This document shows positions 1-10,157 of a stretch of 60,000 nucleotides of DNA, in pieces (the first letter of the stretch is position 1; each line of letters opens with the position of its first letter). A program made the translations under genes and the position numbers. This stretch comes from Cryptomeria japonica (lineage: Eukaryota > Streptophyta > Pinopsida > Cupressales > Cupressaceae): positions 143,506,476 to 143,566,475 of the forward strand of contig NC_081413.1 in NCBI RefSeq assembly GCF_030272615.1, read 5' to 3'. A model generated the notes under the pieces. That model had not been told where the DNA came from. It saw only the letters and a program-made list of their open reading frames with translations, and ran no database searches.

Positions 1-1690
1 GGGGGGATAGCTCAATGATTGGGGTAGTTCCTAACTTTTTTAAACTTACCTCTTTAGTAGGCTCCATGTGAGGCTAAAATACCTATATTAGAAGATTATA
101 AAAGAGTTAATAAAACCTTATAACTTATATTTAATATATAATGTACTTTTGATCAATGAGCTAAAGGAAGTAAATGGGTTGACTACCTTTCTATAAGTAT
201 TTGATTTAAGGGTACATGTTGAGTTGAGGCCATCTTATGTTGGTTCTATGTGATTGTTGTGTTTGTGAAACTTAACTCCATAGCTATATGGATTAGTGTA
301 TAGACTCCTAAATCAACCAAGGTGTTAGACTCCCAAATCAATCAAGGTGATATACTCATCCATTTGTTTAGTATTGTGAAAAATTTATTTATGACCCCCA
401 CAAGTGTGAATACCGAGATACTTATGCAGTGACAAGTAGTCATTGGACCACACCAATGATCATTGTTTGGGCAACTTTAAGTAATAGTCGATATTCACCT
501 AGTTCATGAAGGTAAAGTTGCTAAGGTTTATCTTGGATATGATACAATAATAGTTATCAAGTTTCCATTGGACCATGCCAATGGTGGATGCCTCGAGCTA
601 TTGTTGTATCTTTTGGGTTATCCAATATTCACATAGTTTACATAGGTGAAAGATTGCTAGAGACTATCTAGGATTTGATATGGTAATAGTTACATAGGTA
701 GTTACTTTACCATGGAGGTAGTGGTAGTCAAAGCTAACTATTGTATTAGAGGGGTTCTCTACAATCACCTATAACATGGGGTTGGTTGATACCAAGTGTT
801 ACCTGAGATTGTGAAGAATATAGCTGACAATATCACTTAGGTCACCAAGTGGTATATGTCAGAAGCTACTTCTTTATTGTTTTGAACAAACTTGTCACCA
901 GTGGCTTATAGGCGATTGAAGTCAAAATCCACTAGGCTAGGTTAGTTTACTACTTGTGGAAATCCTTGGGATTAAGGATGGACCTGCAATATAGCATGAG
1001 ATGCACCAAATCCTCTTCCTGATTGTTTGATGATATACAGTTTGACCCTATTGGGTTGAGGATGAACCTATAGTGTAGTATGGGATACACCAAATCCTCT
1101 TCCCAATTATTCGTTGGTGTAGAAGATCAGGAAAATGAATGGGACCCATAATGTAGTGTGCAATGTACTGACATTACTTTTCTCCTTGGAATGCACTATG
1201 GATAGTTTATAGTTAGCCATTGTCGATGAGCCAAATGCTATTATCTTTGTGATGTCTATATGAGCCAATTATTATTATCTTTATGATGCTTGTACGAGTC
1301 AATCACTATTTATTTTTCTGATGTTTTTTTGAGCCATTCACTATGCATTTGTGATGTATGTTGGAGCTATCATTATGCATGTGATATATGCTAGATCTAG
1401 TCAACTTATGTACTTGTGATATGTATGAGTTAGTCCTTTGTGTATATGTGATGTATGCTTGAAACAAACACTATGTGTATAATCTATGATATGACCCATG
1501 TGTATATGTGTAAGTTGGTATATTAATTATGTGTATATGTGTACATGTCGTGACCCTATTTGATAAATTACAAAATAATTTATACTTATTTCATTTATGG
1601 ATTTTTCCTTGAGTTCTAAAAGCAATAAAATAAAAAAATTATTTTTAATTAAATATACACTATTATTATTATTTAGACCTTTATTAATTA
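1..1690. repeat. Unassigned left flank made of degenerate tandem repeats
   Basis: No coding region can be supported here. Three repeat layers are visible. A roughly 130-bp unit occurs twice (about 438-565 and 566-700; both start CATTGGACCA and end near a GATATG..AATAGTTA block). An 81-bp unit occurs three times (starts about 969, 1050 and 1131; shared block ACCAAATCCTCTTCC in the first two). A unit of about 35 bp built on TGTGATGTATGCTTGAGCCA..CACTATG occurs about seven times between 1240 and 1500. The last 90 bp (1441-1530) reappear, diverged, at 58601-58690, so this is probably part of a dispersed repeat. The family is unknown. Confidence 0.5.
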
Positions 1691-1701
1691 ATTATTTATT
1701 T
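1691..1701 (+). repeat. Possible target-site duplication of LINE-A, left copy (partner 28755-28765)
   Basis: ATTATTTATTT occurs at 1691-1701, just before the first ORF1 ATG (1713), and again at 28755-28765, just after the terminal A-run. The word is low complexity in an AT-rich setting, so chance agreement is quite possible. Confidence 0.3.
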
Positions 1702-1712
1702 ATTTAACTCAA

Positions 1713-3899
1713 ATGAGATTGAGAGAAAATTGCTCTACTCTGAAATATGCGAAAATGTGGCACAAAATCTATTTGCACAATGGGATTCATACGAATCCGG
1801 CATGGAGATTTGAAAGTAATATTAAATTTTTGCAAAGGATTCCTCACATAAAAAATGAAGTGTCGAGGGAATACTATACTACTGTGGCTCCCCCTCGACA
1901 AGCTATAGGACTAACAAAATACCATTAATTCATCAAGGCAAGACGGAAAGGATATTCAAGCCAACTTCTGCTTTGAAATCCCAATATGAGAAGTCAAAAG
2001 AGCCTTTAAAAAATTAAAAGGCAATCACAAACAATATCGGATATCAACCTCAATGGATCTTTGAAAATGAAAAAATGGGTTGACAAATGCATAAGCATGT
2101 CAATTCACTATAGCTAGTAGAAACCAGACATCAATATTATGAGGTTTTATGTAGGAGGAGAGAAGCAAGTCAATAATCAATTCCTGAAAAATCCCAAAAA
2201 TGAGTGGCAGGTGGTCAAATCAATAAAAAACCAAAATATTGGAAAGATAATACCGAAATATTTGTAATTCAAATTTTAGATTCAAGATTTATAGGGCCAA
2301 TCCTTGGTCAGGTTCAAATGTTAACATTGTCCCTAGGACAAAGATAGAACAAAGAGCTCCTTTTGTTGGCAACAATAGATTCAATGTTATTAGACAAGAT
2401 TAGGAAAGTCATTGGAGGTTTAATAATTATGCTCATCTGATTAATTGAAAAAATAATATGCCATCCATAAACCCTAAACTAAAATCGGGGAATTTGAAGG
2501 GTTCAAAACCAACCTTAAATGGGCATCAAAAAATTAGTGGTTATTTGTATAGATAAGTTGAGCAATATCAAATAAAGAGACCTGAGACTATAAGGTGCTC
2601 ATCATTCATAATAATATTATGGAAGCATGATGGAGTCATTGTCAAAAGTTTGGATTATTTGCAAAATGGAGTGGTATAGGGTAGTCAATCCACAACATTG
2701 TGAAATGGTAGAATTAGGCATTCCCCAAGCAGGTAAGTATCTCGATCCTACCTAATAATTTTCTTTTCATAATTTTTAAGAATGAGGCACTGAAAATAAA
2801 GTTACTTTCTAGGAAACCAATAATTTTTAAAGGATGTAGCTTTCTTTTCATTGATTGGCAAATAAATTTTGATCTGGTGTCATACAAAATTAAGAATATT
2901 CCCAAATGGATCAAAATTCCATATTTACCAGTGGAATTGCTTCATTTTGAAACTCTAAAAGAAATAGGGAATGCCCTAAGGTCCTTTATTGGTGTAGATG
3001 AAAACTATTTAAATTCCATAGAGATTAAAATACTGGTGGATATTAATGTAGATACGAAAAATCTAGAGCCTTTGGAATTAATAACATCATAGGAGGCTTG
3101 TTTTAGTAGGGCAGAATTTTATGAAGGCCATGTGTTTGATAATATAGTAACCAAAATAGTAGATGAGATAATGAATATTATTGATTGCAACGCAAACCCC
3201 ACACAAAAAGAAGGGATAAACATAATTCTCAATCAGGAGAAGGGGCAATTTATAATTGAAACTCTTAACCCTGTGGTTGAAGAAAACAAAAAGATAAAGG
3301 AAAATGCCTCTGTTAATAATGCTACATTGAATCAGCCTATTGGGGAAATAGAATTGAGCCAGATAGAGGCTAAGGAAGTAGTTAATATTCAAAAAAATCC
3401 ATCTAGAGACAAGGTGGTAGGGATAAAGGATATCCAGGATAAGGTTGAGCATGGCATTATTTTAGAGGAGGGTGAAATTAAGAATATGGATGAAGAACAA
3501 ATTCCTGTAGAGTTAGAAGTAGTCTATAATATGTTGGGCATTAATCATTTCTTAGAAGTAGAGTATAAAATAGAAGAAGAAGACAGTATTCAAGTAGCCA
3601 ATGATTAACAAAGATTGATTAAGGAAATTATAGAGTTAGATGCTAAGGAGAGGGGGGAAATGGAGACAAAAAGTTGTAATGCTTCTCTGAAGCAGCTGAA
3701 GGACAAGGCAAGATCTACAAAATTGGGTTTAAATTTCAATCGCCCTCGTAAGGAAACTCTAGATTGTAGAAAATCTGCTAGGAAGAGAAGGAGGAAATCC
3801 TTAAATTAACTTAGGCAAATTGCAAGGGCAACAGAAGACCAAGCCAAAATCATGACTCTATTACAAGTTGGGAAGGAGAAGGGCCTTCCTAAGGAATAA
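1713..3899 (+). pseudogene. LINE-A ORF1 (nucleic-acid-binding gag-like protein, DUF4283 type), decayed
   Basis: One reading frame links ATG 1713, the segment 2877-3092, the acidic segment 3132-3608 and the basic tail 3615-3809, and ends at TAA 3897-3899. Many stops interrupt 1929-2700. The part from about 2750 to 3050 has the plant LINE ORF1 pattern: hydrophobic strands, then KWIKIPYLPVELL.HFETLKEIGN, matching the 'WIRLYxLPxxYWxEexfxxIGN' segment seen in LINE-B. Downstream is a Glu/Asn/Ile-rich linker and a Lys/Arg-rich end (KSARKRRRKS) suited to RNA binding or nuclear entry. No CCHC knuckle is visible. Family knowledge: such ORF1 proteins coat LINE RNA. The stop overlaps the ORF2 start as TAATG. 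Confidence 0.65.
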
Positions 3900-5451
3900 T
3901 GAAGGTTACATCTTGGAATGTTAGGGGCCTGAATGCCCTTGACAAACGGTATTTTTTTAAGCATTGTCTTACAACTTTTGGTTCAAAAATAGTGATAATA
4001 CAAGAAACTAAGCTTAGGGAAGAAGATTGGAACTAGTATTGCAAAAAACTAGGTGTATGGAAAGTGTTATTCACTAAAGTTGTCGGAGCTGCAAGAGGTC
4101 TAGCCATCTTATGGGACCCTAGGAATGTATTTTTTGAGGAGGTGATTAAGAAATCTCAATGGAAAGGGGGTTGGGTGAGAAGCATGAATAACTCCCTTTG
4201 CTTCTTCCTCATTAATATATATGGACCTATTAGCACGATAGGTAAAAGAGAAGTATGGGCTGAATTAGAAACTTTTATGGTACAAAATGCAGATAAAAAT
4301 TTCATTTTAGGAGGTGAATTTAATGTTATTCTAGACCTTGCAGAAAAGAATGGGGGCATTCAATTATAATCAACAGTACAAAAAGAGTTCAAAGTTTGGG
4401 TCAGGAACAATAATTTGCTAAATATTAGAATGGATAATGGAAGTTTTACATGGAACAATAGGAGACAAGGTAGTAACTTTACAACAGAGAAGCTAGATAG
4501 ATTCTTCTTTAAAGGGGACCTAATTGAGTTTAGTAACTCATCAAGCTCCTCAATCCTAACCACAACAGGCTCATATCACTTTCCAATTTCTCTATTAGTT
4601 GAAGAAGATAAGAGACCCAGGAATTACCCTTTTAGATTTGAAAGAATGTGGTTTCAGGACAAAAATTCCTTAGGTTTGGTCGAAAATTGGTGGAAGGAGG
4701 AACAGGTATCTAGCTCCAAAATGTTTTGCTTTATATCTAAATTGAAAAAATTCAAAACAAAAGATACTTAAGTGGAATAAAGAGAATTTTAAAAACATCT
4801 TTAAAGAGAAGGAGTTGATAGAAGCAAAAATAGATAAAATGAATGAAAGTCTAATAAGAGATGGAATGGATTATGAGAAATTTGTAAAAGAAAAAAAATT
4901 ACCCCATAAGTATGAATATATATTGTCTAAAGAGGAGATTTATTGGAAATAGAAGTCCCGAGAGAAATGGTTAGTGAAGGAGACAAAAATACAAGATTTT
5001 TTCATAATAATACTAAGCAGAGAAGAATTGTTAACATAATTTATCGAACAAAAGGATCTAGGGGTAATTTAATAAAAGACCCTAAAGAGGTAGCTCAGGA
5101 ATTAGTTTCTTTCTTCAAAACATTCTAAATAAATGGGATAGCACAAATCTATATTCACAACAACATTTGTTAGCAAATATCCCTAAAGTCATCACAGAAG
5201 AAGAAAACGGGATGCTCACCAGTAAATTATCTTTAGAGGAGATAAAAGTGGTGATGAATCAACTACACCCTAAGAAGGCACCTAGTCTTGACGGTTTCCC
5301 AGTAGGTTTCTTTCAACAATGTTGGTCCTTTCTAGGATTAGAAATGTGGGAGGTTGTAGAAAACATGAGAAACTTAGACATAACACTCATCCCTAAAAAA
5401 GAAAAAGTAGAGGAGATGGATGATTTTAGACCAATCTCTCTGTGTAATACT
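3899..5451 (+). pseudogene. LINE-A ORF2, 5' part: endonuclease and N-terminal reverse transcriptase
   Basis: Starts at ATG 3899, overlapping the ORF1 stop. Endonuclease motifs in order: SWNVRGLN near the start, QETKL, INIYGP, then LGGEFN where family members have GDFN, then LDRFFF, and SYHFPI where members have SDHFPI. Two positions normally carrying catalytic Asp are therefore changed, so the nuclease is predicted dead. Frameshifts occur near 4770 and 4950. The RT N-terminal region follows: REK..EGDKNTRFFH (about 4960), KKAPSLDGFP (about 5275), then TLIPKK and DDFRPISLCNT (about 5380-5450). The last codons abut the Tat LTR. The enzyme nicks target DNA and primes reverse transcription there. 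Confidence 0.85.
5447..5451 (+). repeat. Target-site duplication ATACT of the Tat element (partner 24026-24030)
   Basis: ATACT lies immediately before the 5' LTR and again immediately after the 3' LTR. Five bases is the usual size for plant Ty3/gypsy integrases. With one copy removed, the LINE-A RT reading frame continues across the junction. Confidence 0.95.
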
Positions 5452-6411
5452 TGTAGACGTATAAAAATGACCATATTCCTAAATGAATATTTTATGTTCA
5501 TTCCTCTATTTAGTTAAATCTAATCTAACTAGATCACCTACATTCCTCTGTTTAATTAAGTAAATTATTCAATTTATTTAGTTAAATTCACTTAAGCCCT
5601 TTATGTCATTTAATTAAATAAATCATTTTATTTAATTAAAACCCTTCTTCTTGCCTTTTAATTAAATTTACATTTAATTAATAGTTTACCCCAAATTGAA
5701 TAAATCTAATTTATTCAATTTCCAAAATTGCAATCAAATTGAAATAAAGTAATTTATTTTAATTAATTCTATTTTCCCTCACCCACTTGCATTTTCCTAC
5801 ATCTCCCACTTGCATCCTAAACCCTATTCCTAATTTCTTCTAGAATCCATCTAATCCTAATTAATTAGCCTAACCTCATCCATTATCCCCTTTCCGTAAA
5901 TTTGAGGAGGTCACTTCTCAAATTTGGAGTAAAGTCTTCAAAAGGCATTATAGCCTTTATCCATTCAACAAGCTAAATTGTTGAATACCCCCAAATTTGG
6001 AAGGACACTTACAAATTTGTCCCCAAAGTCTTCAAACCATTAATGGTTAACTAACCCTTAGTGGCATGGTTAGGGACTTTTTGACTAACTTAAACTCCAT
6101 CTAACCCAAGGGTCTCATCAAGCATTTATTACTTTGACCATGGTTATTCCTTTAACCTTTGCACAAGAGTTTACCCCTTGGATAAAAGCTTTATCCAATG
6201 GATAACCCTAACCTAACCTTAACCCTTACCTCCTAGGGTAACCATGAGGTCTTCTCAAGCATTTCATGCTTCTTACCTCTCCTCTCAACCAGCCTTATGT
6301 TGACAATTGTCACCATTTCATTGGTGAAAATTGAAAACATGGATTGACAACTTTCAAACTTGACCCTTGATTAACTCTTTCAATCTTGACCATCCATTGC
6401 CCTATTTTAAC

Positions 6412-6420
6412 TATAAATAG
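6412..6420 (+). promoter_or_regulatory. TATA box in 5' LTR
   Basis: TATAAATAG in the context ACTATAAATAGAGCTCTC, conserved at the same place in the 3' LTR (23511). It defines a U3 of about 0.96 kb. A candidate poly(A) region follows about 90 bp later (TTTGTAATAGG near 6506). Confidence 0.75.
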
Positions 6421-6622
6421 AGCTCTCTTTCCTCCATTTTAAGGATCCATTCAAGCTTTTAGTATCTCATTTATGCTCAATTTTATTAACACATCTAGCT
6501 TCTCTTTGTAATAGGAATTAATCTAATAAGCATTTTAGACTATTTCCTTTATCATTAGCTTAACTCATAAACTAGTATATCATGTTAGGATAGTATTGCT
6601 ACTAATCTTGTCATCTTATAAA

Positions 6623-6880
6623 TGCATAGATAGGATGCATTTTCATAACTAAATCAATCATAAGCATCCCTCATTCTTGCATTTGTCATCCCTAAGCCAC
6701 TTTGCTCAGTGATCTGAGAGCAAAGACATTGGCTTGAGGGACCTTGTGAATCATGCATAGATAGGATGCATTTTCATAACTAAATCAATCATAAGCATCC
6801 CTCATTCTTGCATTTGTCATCCCTAAGCCACTTTTCTCAGTGATCTGAGAGCAAAGACATTGGCTTGAGGGACCTTGTGA
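6623..6880 (+). repeat. 131-bp tandem duplication inside the 5' LTR
   Basis: The block starting TGCATAGATAGGATGCATTT occurs at 6623 and again at 6754; each copy runs to GAGGGACCTTGTGA. The copies differ at very few positions (for example TTTGCTC versus TTTTCTC). The 3' LTR has one copy, so the duplication arose in or after the last replication cycle. Confidence 0.95.
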
Positions 6881-7035
6881 GATAGAGAACCATGGAACCA
6901 ACCTTGGGAAGTTGAGTCATCCTTCATGACTCCATAACCTGCACCAAGAAGTCCTTTGGGTGTGTGGACAGACCTCTTTGAGCTTCATTTTTCACATTTT
7001 AAGTTTCATCGTCCTGCTTTTCCCACATACATTTC

Positions 7036-7053
7036 TGGTGCCCACCATGGGGC
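7036..7053 (+). promoter_or_regulatory. Primer-binding site, tRNA-Lys type
   Basis: TGGTGCCCACCATGGGGC starts 4 bp after the 5' LTR. From memory, the complement of the 3' end of plant tRNA-Lys(CUU) is TGGCGCCCACCGTGGGGC, which differs at two places. Both differences are CpG to TpG or CpA changes, the pattern left by 5-methylcytosine deamination. Confidence 0.8.
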
Positions 7054-7119
7054 ACTACCCCATTAATCAAATCGGTTTTTAAAAATAAACACTTGTGCAG
7101 GTACGCGGACAACAAGAAT

Positions 7120-7375
7120 CAGCACGTAGGGAACATCCCTTAGCACATCTGGTGAACCTTTTAGCACATCTGGCTCACTGTTTGGCACGTGGGACTCATT
7201 TCCCAGCACATGAAGATCATACTTTAGCACATCATCCTCATTAAACCTTTTCCTGTAGATCCCAAAGTGGAAGAATAACAGTTTAGCGCATCTGGAAAAC
7301 AGCGTAGCGCATTTGGTGGATCATTTAGCGCATCCTAACTATACAGTAGCGCGTACAGTTTGTTTTGTAGCACAT
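7120..7375 (+). repeat. Motif array 1: eleven TAGCRCRT octamers, 21-bp pitch
   Basis: Octamers start at 7120, 7141, 7162, 7183, 7204, 7225, then 7284, 7305, 7326, 7347 and 7368. Within each run the pitch is exactly 21 bp: an 8-bp core plus 13 bp of unrelated spacer. The gap 7225-7284 (59 bp) is 4 bp short of three units. Core variants are TAGCGCAT, TAGCACAT, TAGCGCGT, CAGCACAT, CAGCACGT and TGGCACGT, mostly interconvertible by CpG decay. The array starts 66 bp after the primer site. Function unknown. Confidence 0.9.
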
Positions 7376-8937
7376 CACAGACAGAGGCAAACCAAAAATT
7401 GTAACCGAATGTAAAAAAAAAAAATTAGACTTGTTGAAGTCCATAGATTGTCTAACAATTTTACTTGTTATTTTGCAGGGTACTAACAAATTTCTTGCAG
7501 ATAGGAGCTTAATTTTAGGATCATTAAATAGTTTAAGTTTTTACTAACTTAGTTAAGTTAGTTAAGATATAAACTTCTTTTGATTCTTGTTAAAATTTAA
7601 CTCACTTTCGTTTGGGCTTTAAAAGGAACCACAAAACAAATTTTTCCTTGCTTTTCTAAGAGAGAAAAAATTCAAATTGGGTTTTAAAAAGAACAAATCA
7701 TTTTTTTTCAAGTTTTGCAAACAAATGGATTAAAAGGAACTTCACCATCCTTTGGTGTATAAAAGGATCCATTGTAAGTTTTAGCAAAGTAAAGAACCAC
7801 ACAAAGTCCTAAAAGCCTTTTGTTTTGCAATTAAAGAGGGAAGATATTCCCCTTTCGATTGATTTCTTTTATTGACGAAGCATCATGTTCATTTTGTTGA
7901 CCAAGTTCTTCTTTTCAGATTAGAAAATCATTGCCTTGAAAAGTTAAAAAGAACACCATGTTTTCGTAGAGCAACATCTCCATATAGGATTAACAAATCA
8001 TTGCTTTGAAGGGTTAAAAGGAACTTGTGTGCTTTGTCTCGAAAGTGGAAGGTATATGCTCTCCCCTTAATTGGGTGATCAAAAAGCCAAACCACTCTTA
8101 AAGTTTTCTTTAATTCAAGCAATAAATCCTTTAGCAGGCTTGCCTTCTCGAGGGGTTGAAAAACTCTTAAAGACATTTTTGGTCGGTGTGAAGGGAATGA
8201 CCTAAGTGGGAAACAGCTTTGAAGCCAAGTGTTCCAACCCACTATAATCAAAAGTGGAAAGTGACGAAAGTCTTTTTCAATGGTTGCACGCAGCGATTAG
8301 TCTTCCCCCAGTATCCTTGAGATACATAAAGCCTTTGTTCTAAAGGTTGGGAAGCCTCCTAAGGGAGTTTATCACTGACGGCCGAACAAGAAGCTTGATT
8401 ATGAACCTTAGCATAGAAACTTTGAGCTGAGTCAGTAACCAGACATTTGCAATATCATAGTACAAGGGTGGGGAAGAATCCACCCCCAAGATCGCTCACC
8501 ATATATCTCCCAAGATAGCTACTCAATTGTGAAGCAATTCACTTTGGGTTAATTTCTTGCAAAAGGCAAAAAAACAGGCACCCCATAGGGGGTGACACGG
8601 CTGTTTGAGCTAACGGAGTATCGAGACTAGTGGGCTATGATATTGCTTATGACCCTTGAATAAAGAGTCTGATTCAAATGCATGTTGTATCTAAACCTAT
8701 TGAAACATTGGGGATTTGAACACATCCTTGCAGAACATACACTTATTGTTTAGATTAAGCAAGATGGTTGTCTCTTTGGTGTCGTGCTTTCATTTGTTAT
8801 TTCAGAAAATCATCTATCAACACTAGAAACTCAAGGCAAATTTGTTATTTCAGAAAATCATCTATCAACACTAGAAACTCAAGGCAAAAATTCCAAAATT
8901 GCTGAAAAACAACCAAGTCAATATTTTTAAGGCAGTT
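7376..8937 (+). other. Tat 5' leader, non-coding
   Basis: No frame with family resemblance. Contains a poly(A) stretch near 7420, several AAAGGAACC-like words, a possible hairpin CACCCC-ATAG-GGGGTG (8579-8594) and a 48-bp tandem duplication at 8793-8888. Long untranslated leaders are usual in Tat elements. Confidence 0.6.
8793..8888 (+). repeat. 48-bp tandem duplication in the Tat leader
   Basis: The unit starting TTTGTTATTTCAGAAAATCA occurs at 8793 and 8841, apparently identical, ending ACTCAAGGCAAA. Perfect identity implies a recent event. It sits just upstream of motif array 2. Confidence 0.95.
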
Positions 8938-9312
8938 TAGCACGTATGAACAACTTCTTAGCGCATAGGAACCATCTTTTAGTGCATAAAACCTTCTCTT
9001 TAGCGCGTCAAGTCTTAACAGTAGCGCTTCACCAGAATCTAAAAGCAAGCAGTGGCAGTTAGCGTGTTTTAAAAATAGTTTAGCACATTGAAGCATCAGC
9101 TTAGCGTGTGGAAGTCAAACTTTAGAGCATAGGGTTTAACTATTAGCGCATAGAAGGCCCATATTAGCGCATAACCTTTAGAACCAAGGCTGAGGCAAAA
9201 TTAAACAATATTAACCAGTTAGCACGTAGCAGGGGGCAGTGTAGCGCGTAGAGTCTTTTCTCTAGTGCATAGAGAAGTTTTCATAGCGCATTGTGTCTCT
9301 GTTTCAGCACGT
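8938..9312 (+). repeat. Motif array 2: sixteen TAGCGCAT octamers, 21-bp pitch
   Basis: Octamers start at 8938, 8959, 8980, 9001, 9022; 9060, 9081, 9102, 9123, 9144, 9165; 9220, 9242, 9263, 9284 and 9305. Nearly every step within a run is 21 bp (one is 22). Cores include TAGCGCAT, TAGCGCGT, TAGTGCAT, TAGCACGT, TAGCGTGT, TAGAGCAT and TAGCGCTT. Several copies extend to TAGCGCATAG. Spacers share no sequence. Same orientation as array 1. Read on the minus strand, the core falls in an open frame giving a Tyr-Ala-Leu heptad over 8845-9096, probably incidental. Confidence 0.92.
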
Positions 9313-10157
9313 AGTCAAAACCAGAAAAACAAGGGGCAAAACAGTGGTCAATTTTGAAAATTTTGAGAACAATTTTGGAAGCTTCCCTTCATCAGCCTGA
9401 ACTTCATCAATCAAAAAACCAAAAATAGAGTATCAAAAGTTATTTCTAAAAGCAAGTTTCCATCGAGCAAAGATGCCTGAAATCTAAAACTAGTCACAAG
9501 ATAAACATATCTCTCCTATCAAAATCAGAAAACATCATCACAAGTATCAAACAGGTCCTTCCATCAAACGGATCCCAAAACACACTTGTTTAAAACTCTA
9601 AGTTGTCAAATCGAGTTTCCATATCAGGAAATCTCGTATTCCATATCATTTGATGCACTTTGTCGTGAGGGGGCATCTAAACCTTCACTTTGATAAAGTA
9701 GAACTTGAGTTTCCAAAACAAGATAAACTAAATCCAAAACAAATCAAAGGAAACCATTGATCACTTGTGCATGACTAATCCTCATATTCTGAGAAGAAGG
9801 AATATTTATCATAACACTAAGTTGAAGAAACAGCAACCAAGTTCTTCGAAACTTGCCAAAAGAAATAAATTCGTATACATCAATCGTCAAATCTTCAAAC
9901 CTCATCAAACATTCCTTCATCATATACGATTGTATCTTCAAAACAAAACAAACAAATTTGACAAGGAACCCTTGAGGAGTAGGGCATTCTGTCAAAAATC
10001 AGCATTTAGTCAACGCATAAATCAAGGAGGGAAGATCAATCCAGCTTTCTTTCCCGAAGAGTGAATCACTTATAACATACCCCGATTTGAACCACCAACC
10101 CCTGAGCAAAACATTGAAGAAGAGTTCATTCCTTTTATCACAGAAAGCTTCTACAAG

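Larger units (their letters stand above)
5452..7031 (+). repeat. 5' LTR of the Tat element (1,580 bp)
   Basis: Begins TGTAGACGTATAAAAATGAC and ends TTCCCACATACA; aligns to 22611-24025. It is longer than its partner for two reasons: a 131-bp internal tandem duplication (6623-6880), and retention of a 61-bp stretch (6235-6295) that the 3' LTR lacks. It also lacks about 26 bp, present in the 3' LTR, before the duplicated block. AT-rich first third; TATA box at 6412. Confidence 0.95.

Noticed and set aside
3087-3452. Minus-strand 121-codon frame over LINE-A ORF1
   Set aside because: Shadow of the AT-rich sense frame; Ile/Leu/Tyr-rich by composition.
8845-9096. Minus-strand 83-codon open frame over array 2
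   Set aside because: Composition effect of the 21-bp pitch; no family resemblance and no counterpart in gag-pol order.
7120-9312. CRISPR-like appearance of short repeats with unique spacers
   Set aside because: The repeat is 8 bp and the spacer 13 bp, the cores are degenerate, and the arrays lie inside a plant LTR element; none of this fits CRISPR.
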